A stretch of 11,110 nucleotides of DNA from Gemmatimonadota bacterium (GTDB taxonomy: Bacteria > Gemmatimonadota > Gemmatimonadetes > Palauibacterales > Palauibacteraceae), in contig JAOTWC010000028.1 in NCBI GenBank assembly GCA_029863105.1, positions 1 through 11,110 of the forward strand, written 5' to 3'. This document shows, one piece after another, positions 1 to 5,772 of this stretch (position 1 is its first letter; the number at the start of each line of letters is the position of its first letter). The position numbers were made by a program, and so were the translations under genes. The notes under the pieces are model-generated. The model saw only the letters and a list, made by a program, of their open reading frames with translations, was not told the origin of the DNA and ran no database searches.

Positions 1-935
1 ACAGCCCGCAACGCCGCGAGGGAAAGTGTGCGGCGGCGATCCAGGGTCGCCCGGAATTCCCCGACGATCGACTCACGCTGCGGCGAGCTCAACAGAGCGG
101 CCGAAGCGTACTGTGAGGGACTGGCTGCTCCCGACGTCGTCTGGCTCTGAAGAGCGCAGGCCTTGGTGATCAACTCGGATGGGCCGATGCCCCAGCCGAT
201 CCGCCATCCCGGCATCGAGAACGCCTTCGACATGCCGTCCAGCGCGACGATGCGGGTCGGTCGGTCCGCGATATCCAGCACCGACGTAGCCGATCCGGAT
301 CCGTAGTGCAGGCGCCGGTAGATTTCGTCGGACAGAACCCAGATCCCGTGTTCGCCAGCCCACGCGAGCACCCCCTCCAGGTCCTCGCGCGCCATGACGG
401 CTCCCGACGGATTGGACGGTGAATTCAACAGCAGGCCCTTCGTTCGCCTGGTTCGGTGTGCCTCCAGCGCCTCGGCCGTTACGCGAAAACCGTCTGACCA
501 ATCCAGGGGAACGGGGACCGGGGTCGCACGCGTCAGGTGGATGATTGTCGTGTAGGACGGCCAGTAGGGCGCCGGCACGAGCACCTGATCGCCCGAACCG
601 AACAGGCAATAGGCTAGATTGAACAGCGCCTGCTTCACACCTGCGCTGACCATGAGGTTCTGGGGATCCGCACCGGCGGCGCACGTGGTCTCGTTCAGGT
701 AGGTCGCCGCAGCCTCCCGGAGCTCTCGCAGGCCAGGGGTCGGCGGATACCCGGTCTTCCCCTCCGCTACCGATCTTGCCGCGGCAGCCGCCGCGACGCC
801 TGGAGTAGGGAAGGAGGGCTCGCCAGCCGACAGGTCGATCACGGAGCGGCCTTCGGCCTGCATGGCCTTCGCACGCGCGGTTATCGCCAGTGTGGCCGAG
901 GGTTCCAATCGAGCGACGTTGTCTGAGAAATCCAC
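1..935 (-). CDS. Class I/II PLP-dependent aminotransferase, aspartate aminotransferase-like (C-terminus cut off by window edge)
   Basis: This is a fold-type I pyridoxal-phosphate aminotransferase, most like the prokaryotic aspartate aminotransferases (subgroup I-gamma), which move amino groups between amino acids and 2-oxo acids in the cytoplasm. I read it by translating the minus strand. It begins VDFSDNVARLEPSATLAI, the usual start of this family, at a GTG (935-933); an in-frame stop lies near 1079 and there is no ATG between. Visible landmarks are LSAGEPSFPTP (35-45), GKTGYPPTPGLRELREA (59-75), PAPYWPSY (121-128, the Trp that stacks on the cofactor), NSPSNPSG (171-178), SDEIY (202-206) and the Schiff-base lysine K237 in GMSKAFSMPGWRIGW. 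About 311 residues are present of a usual 390-400, so the C-terminal part of the small domain with the substrate-carboxylate arginine is missing. Exact substrate cannot be set. It diverges from the moa operon. Confidence 0.9.
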   Translation of the reverse strand, partial: MDFSDNVARLEPSATLAITARAKAMQAEGRSVIDLSAGEPSFPTPGVAAAAAARSVAEGKTGYPPTPGLRELREAAATYLNETTCAAGADPQNLMVSAGVKQALFNLAYCLFGSGDQVLVPAPYWPSYTTIIHLTRATPVPVPLDWSDGFRVTAEALEAHRTRRTKGLLLNSPSNPSGAVMAREDLEGVLAWAGEHGIWVLSDEIYRRLHYGSGSATSVLDIADRPTRIVALDGMSKAFSMPGWRIGWGIGPSELITKACALQSQTTSGAASPSQYASAALLSSPQRESIVGEFRATLDRRRTLSLAALRA

Positions 936-1075
936 AGTGAAGGGCGCCTTGCTGCGATTGTAGGAGGTTCGGCTGCGCCGTAGCTTGCTGACGCAGCGCG
1001 GATGCGGTGACGCGTCCGGATCGTACCGAACAAGGCTCTGGAGAGTCAAGCGGTAGTCCGCAGAAGTGGAGTGCA

Positions 1076-1366
1076 ATGATCACGGAAACTCTGACCGACC
1101 TCGCACCCATCCGTGTAATCGAGGAGGCCCGCCAGTTCTTTACCGACGAGGGAGCGTTTCACTCGGCGACGGTCGTCGACGAGAGTGAGACGCATCTCAC
1201 GCTGGGCATGTTTCGCAGCAGACTGGCGATTTCGGCGTTTCCGGACACCGAAAAAACGGGGCGCACACGGGTTCGGGTCAGCACACTTCGTCGCAATGAT
1301 GCGGTGGGGAAGTTCATGGCGTTTATCGGCTCCGGTGGCACGGAAGGAGCGGCAGGGCGCGGATGA
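1076..1366 (+). CDS. Conserved-looking small protein of unknown function, first gene of the moa operon
   Basis: I do not recognise this 96-residue protein. It starts MITETLTDLAPIRVIEEA at an ATG preceded by GTGGAG four bases upstream. The frame is open 23 codons further back to another ATG (1007), but the residues there are low-complexity and look like leader read-through, so I prefer 1076. It has no signal peptide or membrane segment. The body looks like one compact alpha/beta domain: a helix around IRVIEEARQFF, then alternating hydrophobic strands around SATVVDE, HLTLGMF and RLAISAF, and a Ser/Arg-rich strand TRVRVSTL. There are no cysteines or obvious catalytic residues. Its stop overlaps the moaD start as ATGA, so it is almost certainly co-transcribed with moaD-moaE-moaA. 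A role linked to molybdopterin synthesis is an inference from position only. Confidence 0.75.
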   Translation: MITETLTDLAPIRVIEEARQFFTDEGAFHSATVVDESETHLTLGMFRSRLAISAFPDTEKTGRTRVRVSTLRRNDAVGKFMAFIGSGGTEGAAGRG

Positions 1367-1626
1367 CGGAATCGGGTCAGAATCGGATGCACGTGCGGGT
1401 ACAGCTGTTCGGCAGCTACCGCGAGGTCGCTCCCGGCGACTACCTCGAGTTGGACGTGCCGGTCGGAGCGACGGTAGGTGATCTCGTCGACCAGCTCCGG
1501 GACCTGGTTCCCGGACGATTGCCCCGGCGACCAGTCGTCGCCGTGAACCGTCGACACGCGCCGGACGGGCAGGTTCTCGAGGCATCCGATGAACTGGCCA
1601 TGATTCCTGCCGTGGCCGGAGGATGA
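1363..1626 (+). CDS. moaD: Molybdopterin synthase small (sulfur carrier) subunit MoaD
   Basis: MoaD is the ubiquitin-like small subunit of molybdopterin synthase. Its C-terminal glycine is thiocarboxylated and hands sulfur to cyclic pyranopterin monophosphate inside MoaE. The 87-residue product has the beta-grasp pattern: a first strand MHVRVQLFGSYREV (9-22), an acidic strand YLELDVPVGATVGDLVDQL, a middle VVAVNRRHA strand, and DELAMIPAVAGG ending in the required Gly-Gly. The preceding gene's TGA overlaps this ATG (ATGA at 1363-1366). AAGGAG at 1344-1349 lies 13 bases upstream, rather far. A second ATG at 1387 (MHVRVQLF) would remove eight residues that have no place in the fold, so the true start may be there, but it has no Shine-Dalgarno. 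Length and ending fit the family; identity is well supported by the moaE and moaA neighbours. Confidence 0.92.
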   Translation: MTESGQNRMHVRVQLFGSYREVAPGDYLELDVPVGATVGDLVDQLRDLVPGRLPRRPVVAVNRRHAPDGQVLEASDELAMIPAVAGG

Positions 1627-2072
1627 CCCCGTTGGGAGGACGAGTGGAACTCACCAGCGAGCCAATCTCAGCGGCCGCCGTGTGTGATCGTACCGATTCG
1701 GGTGCGGGCGCTGTCGTCACGTTTGAAGGACGTGTGCGCGATCGCAACGGCGGGAAGACTGTCGTCGGGTTGCACTACGATTCCTACCCGGAGATGGCCG
1801 ACGAAGTGCTGCGGGACATCCAGCGGCGCACGCTGGAAACGTTTGCCGTGTCCTCGGTATCGATTGTGCATCGGGCAGGATCTCTGTCGGTGGGCGATGT
1901 GGCGGTCGTCGTTTCGGTGGTGGCTCCGCACAGGGCCGCCGCGTTCGATGCGGCCCGCTTCGCGCTCGAGGCCGTAAAAGCGGAACTCCCCGTCTGGAAG
2001 CGGGAAGAGTACGAAGATGGGTCACGCACGTGGTTGGAGGGGGAACCGGGAGCGAAGGGATCCGCGGGATGA
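1623..2072 (+). CDS. moaE: Molybdopterin synthase catalytic subunit MoaE
   Basis: MoaE is the large subunit of molybdopterin synthase; the MoaE dimer with two MoaD converts cyclic pyranopterin monophosphate into molybdopterin by adding two sulfurs. The 149-residue product shows the family's signatures: GAVVTFEGRVRDRNGG (29-44) with R39, LHYDSYPEMA (50-59), IVHRAGSLSVGD (81-92), APHR (101-104) and the lysine pair in VKAELPVWKREEY (K119, K126). These correspond to the residues described as important in E. coli MoaE. The start at 1623 makes an ATGA overlap with moaD, with GGAGG touching the ATG. A GTG at 1644 (giving MELTSEPI, the more typical N-terminus) has GGGAGGA at 1634-1640 just before it and may be the real start. 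The stop overlaps the moaA ATG. Confidence 0.93.
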   Translation: MTPLGGRVELTSEPISAAAVCDRTDSGAGAVVTFEGRVRDRNGGKTVVGLHYDSYPEMADEVLRDIQRRTLETFAVSSVSIVHRAGSLSVGDVAVVVSVVAPHRAAAFDAARFALEAVKAELPVWKREEYEDGSRTWLEGEPGAKGSAG

Positions 2073-3049
2073 AGGATCAATTCGGCCGGGGGATCGACTA
2101 CCTCAGAATCTCCGTCACGGACAAGTGCAACCTGCGGTGCACGTATTGCATGCCAGTCGAAGGTCTGCCGTGGATTCCACGGGCAGAACTGCTCTCGTAT
2201 GAGGAAGTGGCCGAAGTGGTTCGGCAGATGGCAGCCCTCGGTTTGCGCCGGGTTCGCCTGACCGGAGGCGAACCGCTCGTGAGGCGAGACCTGCCGGATC
2301 TGGTGCGTCAGCTTCGCGAAGTCGAGGGGATCGAAGAAATATCGCTGTCGACCAATGCGATTCTGCTCGACGGGGTGGCGGACGAGCTTCGCGACGCCGG
2401 GGTGGACCGGCTGAACATCAGCCTGGACACGCTTCGCCGTGAGCGGTTCGCTGAGCTCGCCCGTCGGCCGGAACGGAGCTTCGACGCGACGATGGCGGGG
2501 ATTGCTGCGGCAGAGCGTGTCGGCTTCCATCCGCTGAAGATCAACGTGGTCGTGATGCGAGGCGTCAACGATGACGAGCTGGCGGATTTCGCCGCCCGAA
2601 CGCGCGACCGGCCATGGCACGTCCGGTTCATCGAACTCATGCCGACGGAGGGCAACCTGTTCCTCTCCGACCGGTACGTCAGCGCCGACGAACTCATCGG
2701 CCGTCTCCGGGCGCTTACCGCGCTCGTCCCGGTCCAGGGCCCGCGCGGAAACGGTCCGGCGACCTATTTCGAGATCCCCGGCGCGCAGGGGACCGTGGGC
2801 GTGATAACGCCGCTCTCGCACAACTATTGCAGTAAATGCAACCGGATGCGGCTCACGGCCGACGGCCGGTTGCGGACGTGCCTGTTCGGAACGCATGAGG
2901 TGGACCTGAAGCGTCCGCTGAGAGAGACCGGTGATGTGGGTGCCGCGGTGCGGGAGGCACTGGCCGGAAAACCGGAGCGGCACTTCCTCCGTATTGGAAC
3001 TGCAGGCGGCAGTGGAGGGTTATCGGCCTTGAGTCAGGTTGGCGGCTGA
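2069..3049 (+). CDS. moaA: GTP 3',8-cyclase MoaA (radical SAM)
   Basis: MoaA uses S-adenosylmethionine radical chemistry to convert GTP to 3',8-cyclo-GTP, the first committed step of molybdenum cofactor synthesis; MoaC, not in this window, takes the next step. The 326-residue product has the N-terminal radical SAM cluster CNLRCTYC (C20, C24, C27), the SAM-binding GGEP (66-69), STNA (94-97), NISLD (116-120), and the second, substrate-binding 4Fe-4S cluster CSKC plus a third Cys in RTCLFG (C254, C257, C271). It ends in a Gly-Gly, as in MoaA/MOCS1A, where that tail is needed for activity. The start MKDQFGRGIDYLRISVTD overlaps the moaE stop as ATGA. The frame continues 13 codons upstream to 2030, but that part is inside moaE and unlike the family. 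It looks complete and functional. Confidence 0.95.
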   Translation: MKDQFGRGIDYLRISVTDKCNLRCTYCMPVEGLPWIPRAELLSYEEVAEVVRQMAALGLRRVRLTGGEPLVRRDLPDLVRQLREVEGIEEISLSTNAILLDGVADELRDAGVDRLNISLDTLRRERFAELARRPERSFDATMAGIAAAERVGFHPLKINVVVMRGVNDDELADFAARTRDRPWHVRFIELMPTEGNLFLSDRYVSADELIGRLRALTALVPVQGPRGNGPATYFEIPGAQGTVGVITPLSHNYCSKCNRMRLTADGRLRTCLFGTHEVDLKRPLRETGDVGAAVREALAGKPERHFLRIGTAGGSGGLSALSQVGG

Positions 3050-3082
3050 GCCGGATGTGAACCAGCGACGAATGGAACCAGT

Positions 3083-3310
3083 GTGACCTACGAAGATAGA
3101 TTGCAGTATCAGGAGGGACGCGAAAAGCTCGCAGAGCTGCGCGCCAATCTCGATTCCGGCGATTCGGATGGTGTGATCACGAGGGCCGAGGCGCTCGTGA
3201 TCCTAGATTTGCTCGACGCGTTCGTCGAACGGGTCAGTCCCGAGCGCTGGGACCGGGCTCTCGAAGCGATCGTCCACGAGACCTCACTGCGGGTCGAACG
3301 CCACAACTGA
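3083..3310 (+). CDS. Small acidic helical protein of unknown function
   Basis: This 75-residue product is not one I recognise. It starts at GTG (3083), 33 bases after the moaA stop, without a clear Shine-Dalgarno; the frame is closed upstream by the moaA stop itself, as both genes share a frame. The sequence is charged and predicted mainly helical: a first helix YEDRLQYQEGREKLAELRAN, a short SGDSDGVIT turn, a hydrophobic helix AEALVILDLLDAFVERV, and a last helix SPERWDRALEAIVHETSLR. There are no cysteines, signal peptide or membrane span. It is probably the last gene of the moa operon, but a function in cofactor synthesis cannot be claimed from this. Coding character (heptad-like helices, GC-rich third positions) favours a real gene over chance. 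Confidence 0.6.
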   Translation: MTYEDRLQYQEGREKLAELRANLDSGDSDGVITRAEALVILDLLDAFVERVSPERWDRALEAIVHETSLRVERHN

Positions 3311-3324
3311 TTCCCCCTGACGCC

Positions 3325-3360
3325 CCGGGTTGCATCGTCCGACGCACCCGGTAGCTTTCC
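3325..3360 (+). terminator. Possible terminator hairpin after the moa operon
   Basis: CCGGGT (3325-3330) and ACCCGG (3346-3351) form a perfect six-base stem with a 15-base loop, followed by the moderately T-rich TAGCTTTCCCTT. It lies 15 bases after the stop of the small gene and before mdh, where a terminator would be expected. The loop is long and there is no clean T tract, so this is weak. A second hairpin, GCCCG/CGGGC (3365-3379), follows at once and also lacks a T tract. Confidence 0.3.
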
Positions 3361-3408
3361 CTTAGCCCGTCCGTCGGGCGCTCTCCAGATGTATACCATT
3401 CCTGTGCG

Positions 3409-3417
3409 AAGGTGGAG
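3409..3417 (+). promoter_or_regulatory. Ribosome binding site deciding the mdh start
   Basis: AAGGTGGAG at 3409-3417 is a good Shine-Dalgarno match ending four bases before the GTG at 3422. It supports GTG 3422 as the mdh start over the ATG at 3389, which would add eleven residues ahead of the nucleotide-binding strand. A TATACC at 3392-3397 could be a -10 element, but no convincing -35 lies at the right distance. Confidence 0.55.
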
Positions 3418-3421
3418 ATCC

Positions 3422-4348
3422 GTGAACAAGATAACGGTGGTCGGAGCGGGCCACGTCGGCGCTACCACGGCCCAAAGAATAGCGGAACGGGAACTCGCGA
3501 ACCGGGTCGTCCTCGTGGACATCCTGGAGGGAGTCCCCCAGGGAAAAGCTCTGGATCAATGGGAGTCGGCACCTGTCGAGGGGTTCGACACGGTCGTGAC
3601 GGGAGCCCAGGACTACGAATCCACGACCGGGTCCGGCATTTACGTCGTCACGGCCGGACTGGCTCGAAAACCAGGAATGAGCCGCGACGATCTGGTCCTG
3701 AAGAACGCGAAGATCATCGAAAGCGTCGCCCGTGAGATCGCGATCCATAGCCCGGATGCGATCATCGTCATGGTGACGAATCCGCTGGACGTGATGGCCT
3801 GGGTTGCGATGCAAACGACCGGATTCCCCCGGGAACGTGTGATCGGCATGGCCGGCGTGCTGGATACGGCTCGATTCCGGAGTTTCATCGCGCTCGAGCT
3901 CGGAGTTAGCGTGGAAGACGTCCAGGCGCTCGTCCTGGGGGGGCACGGAGACAGTATGGTTCCGCTGGTAAGTACGGTTTCTGTCGGTGGCATCCCGCTG
4001 ACGCAGATGCTGGCGGCTGATCGGATCGAGGAGCTCGTCGAGCGGACCCGGAAGGGTGGGGGGGAGATCGTCAAACTGCTGGGGACCGGCAGCGCCTTTT
4101 ATGCGCCATCTGCCGCCGCCGTGCAGATGGTCGAGTCGATCGTACGCGACAAAAAGCGCATCCTCCCCGCAGCAGCGTGGCTTGAGGGCGAGTTCGGCCT
4201 GGAAGGCATGTTCCTGGGCGTGCCGTGCAAGCTCGGCCGGTCGGGCCTTGAAGGGATTATCGAGGTCGATCTGACGGACGCGGAGCAGGCCGCGCTCGAA
4301 GCTTCCGCGAGCGAAGTTCGAAAGACTATGGAGGTCCTCGGGGGCTAG
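3422..4348 (+). CDS. mdh: NAD-dependent malate dehydrogenase, LDH-like type
   Basis: Malate dehydrogenase interconverts malate and oxaloacetate with NAD in the cytoplasm, closing the TCA cycle. The 308-residue product starts MNKITVVGAGHVGATTAQ with the Rossmann GAGHVG (8-13) and D33 at the end of the second strand (VVLVDI), which favours NAD over NADP. Substrate and catalytic residues are visible: R82 in GLARKPGMSRDDL (the arginine that marks malate rather than lactate specificity), R88, N120 in VTNPLD, D148 and R151 in GVLDTARF, and catalytic H175 in LGGHGDSMVPL. The length matches the tetrameric, LDH-like MDH group found in many bacteria outside the gamma-proteobacteria. The next gene begins directly after the TAG stop, so the two are probably co-transcribed. 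Nothing suggests loss of function. Confidence 0.95.
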   Translation: MNKITVVGAGHVGATTAQRIAERELANRVVLVDILEGVPQGKALDQWESAPVEGFDTVVTGAQDYESTTGSGIYVVTAGLARKPGMSRDDLVLKNAKIIESVAREIAIHSPDAIIVMVTNPLDVMAWVAMQTTGFPRERVIGMAGVLDTARFRSFIALELGVSVEDVQALVLGGHGDSMVPLVSTVSVGGIPLTQMLAADRIEELVERTRKGGGEIVKLLGTGSAFYAPSAAAVQMVESIVRDKKRILPAAAWLEGEFGLEGMFLGVPCKLGRSGLEGIIEVDLTDAEQAALEASASEVRKTMEVLGG

Positions 4349-4867
4349 TTGTCCTACCTCTCGTTTCTGGGGGAGTGGTACAATCTCCCGTTCGTCGGTG
4401 TCGCCCTGGCGGGCGTCGTGATCGGCGTGCGGAGTACACGACGTCCGCGTCCCGACATACGTGCCGGTGCCGCCTTCCTCACCGGGATTGCCGGTCTGAC
4501 GATCAATGGGGCGATCCATGATCTGTCTGTTGGATCGCCGGCCGAGCGTTTTCCGCTTGTGATTCTGTCTGCGGTGACGCTCGGGGTCGGGCTGACGTTG
4601 GGGGGCTCCCTCATCCTGCGCCGCCTGTTCCCGAGGGTGACCGGAGTGACGTGGAACGAGCCCGGACTCGAGGGTTCCATAGCACAAATCGTCACGGCTA
4701 CGGCAGGCCCGGATTCGCCGGCGGGCCGGGCGCGCGTGCGTGATGATGACGGGGTAGTCCACGTCGTCCGGATCCACGCCCCGGGCGCGTCGCTGAGGTT
4801 CGGCCGGCAGGTGCGGCTCGGACCGTTCGACGCCAGCCGGAGCTCCTATCCCGTTGAGCCCGTGTGA
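4349..4867 (+). CDS. Membrane protein with C-terminal OB-fold-like domain (YqiJ/NfeD-like architecture)
   Basis: The product is 172 residues if translation begins at the TTG directly after the mdh stop; no ATG is available in the N-terminal part. The N-terminal half has three hydrophobic spans: about 14-28 (LPFVGVALAGVVIGV), 39-56 and 68-90. After an Arg-rich junction (RRLFPR) comes a soluble all-beta stretch, about 105-170, starting GLEGSIAQIVTATAG and containing ARVRDDDGVVHVVRIHA and FGRQVRLGPF. The order of membrane spans then a small beta-barrel resembles NfeD and YqiJ-type proteins, whose OB domains face the cytoplasm and are tied to membrane organisation in those families. I have not been able to confirm the family, so this is architecture, not homology. 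Translation is likely coupled to mdh by the zero-base junction. Confidence 0.65.
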   Translation: MSYLSFLGEWYNLPFVGVALAGVVIGVRSTRRPRPDIRAGAAFLTGIAGLTINGAIHDLSVGSPAERFPLVILSAVTLGVGLTLGGSLILRRLFPRVTGVTWNEPGLEGSIAQIVTATAGPDSPAGRARVRDDDGVVHVVRIHAPGASLRFGRQVRLGPFDASRSSYPVEPV

Positions 4868-4920
4868 CCTTAGCCGACATCGCCTCGTCTTTCCTCCGAC
4901 AGCAGGGGGTATCTGGATTC

Positions 4921-4927
4921 AAGGAGG
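4921..4927 (+). promoter_or_regulatory. Strong ribosome binding site deciding the lipoprotein start
   Basis: AAGGAGG at 4921-4927 is a near-perfect Shine-Dalgarno five bases before the ATG at 4933. It rules out the longer reading from 4864, which would overlap the upstream gene and bury the lipoprotein signal peptide. Confidence 0.8.
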
Positions 4928-4932
4928 CGTTC

Positions 4933-5754
4933 ATGTGGAACCACGCAGGACATTGGAAGAGCGCGCTGCTCGCCGTGCTCGCCACCGGGCTCGTCGCGTG
5001 CGGCGAGGACCCGGTCGGACCGGGCAGTGATCCGGCGCCGGCCGACATCGCGATCACCGAGGATCTCGAGCTTCAGGTAGCCGTCGACGACGTCGTCGCG
5101 GAAGTCATCATCGAAGACGCTGCGCTGTTCGCGGGCGACAGTCCGTCGAGCGGACCGTGGGCCGAAGCGCGCGAGCTGTTCCGTCAGGCACGTCAGGCAT
5201 GGCGAAACGGAGATACCGAGCTGGCCGCGGAGCTGGCGATGCAGGGCCGCCTGGTCATTTCGCAGGCAATCCTGGACAAGCATGGGGAAGAGGGACTCGA
5301 CGCGCTGTTCAAGCGCGTGGAAGACCTGTTGGCCCGGCTCGACGGTGCGTCAGACCAGTATGAGCGACTCGCCGACCTCGCCGAGAGGATGGCAGAACTC
5401 CTCGACGAGGCGACGGTTCTTCGCGATGACGGAGATCTGGTCGGAGCCGGCGAGCGTCTGATTCTCGCCCTGGGTATGGCGGACCGGATGCGCCATCGTC
5501 ACCAGGACGCTCGGCGTCACGCCCACGCCCATGCTGAGGCCGCCGTAAGCGCAGCCACGATCATCTATCAGCGTGTCGTGGAAGAAGTCGGGCCCGAACC
5601 CGGTTTCCGAGTCGCCCACGCGCTGGCACATGCCCGGGAGCTGCTTCGGCGGGCGAACGTTGCCCTGGACAACCATGCCTATCGGCGTGCGATCATCCTG
5701 TCCCGACGGTCTGTCGGGTGGTCGTTCCTCGCACTGAGACTGTCGCTGCTCTGA
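4933..5754 (+). CDS. Predicted lipoprotein of unknown function, helical with His-rich segment
   Basis: The 273-residue product starts MWNHAGHWKSALLAVLATGL, a type II signal peptide with lipobox LVAC, so C23 would be lipidated and the protein anchored in a membrane facing the periplasm. A Pro/Asp/Gly-rich linker (24-38) follows. The rest is mainly helical. Three segments share a helix-turn-helix pattern with Ala spacing and a turn: ARELFRQARQAWRNGD (79-94), ELLDEATVLRDDGD (155-168) and ARELLRRANVALDNH (234-248); the first and third share AREL..A..A at an offset of 155. Between the second and third is a His-rich stretch (H188, H190, H196, H198, H200). TPR-like or four-helix periplasmic folds are possible. 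I do not recognise the family. It lies 65 bases after the membrane protein and converges on the HD-GYP gene with an 18-base gap. Confidence 0.82.
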   Translation: MWNHAGHWKSALLAVLATGLVACGEDPVGPGSDPAPADIAITEDLELQVAVDDVVAEVIIEDAALFAGDSPSSGPWAEARELFRQARQAWRNGDTELAAELAMQGRLVISQAILDKHGEEGLDALFKRVEDLLARLDGASDQYERLADLAERMAELLDEATVLRDDGDLVGAGERLILALGMADRMRHRHQDARRHAHAHAEAAVSAATIIYQRVVEEVGPEPGFRVAHALAHARELLRRANVALDNHAYRRAIILSRRSVGWSFLALRLSLL

Positions 5755-5772
5755 CGCGATACGTCGTCGGAC

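Noticed and set aside
1784..2983. A 399-codon open frame on the minus strand opposite moaE and moaA
   Set aside because: It covers intact moaA and moaE coding sequence with all catalytic motifs on the plus strand; its own translation has no recognisable fold.
3365..3379. GCCCG-TCCGT-CGGGC hairpin in the gap before mdh
   Set aside because: Five-base stem without a following T run; such short GC stems are common by chance in DNA of this composition.
3362..4777. A 471-codon open frame on the minus strand opposite mdh and the next gene
   Set aside because: It is antisense to a clear malate dehydrogenase, is rich in Arg, His, Asp and Pro as expected from the reverse of a GC-rich gene, and shows no domain.
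5702..5718. CCCGAC-GGTCT-GTCGGG hairpin near the end of the lipoprotein gene
   Set aside because: The stem is perfect, but it lies inside the coding sequence and has no T tract after it, so I do not call it a terminator.
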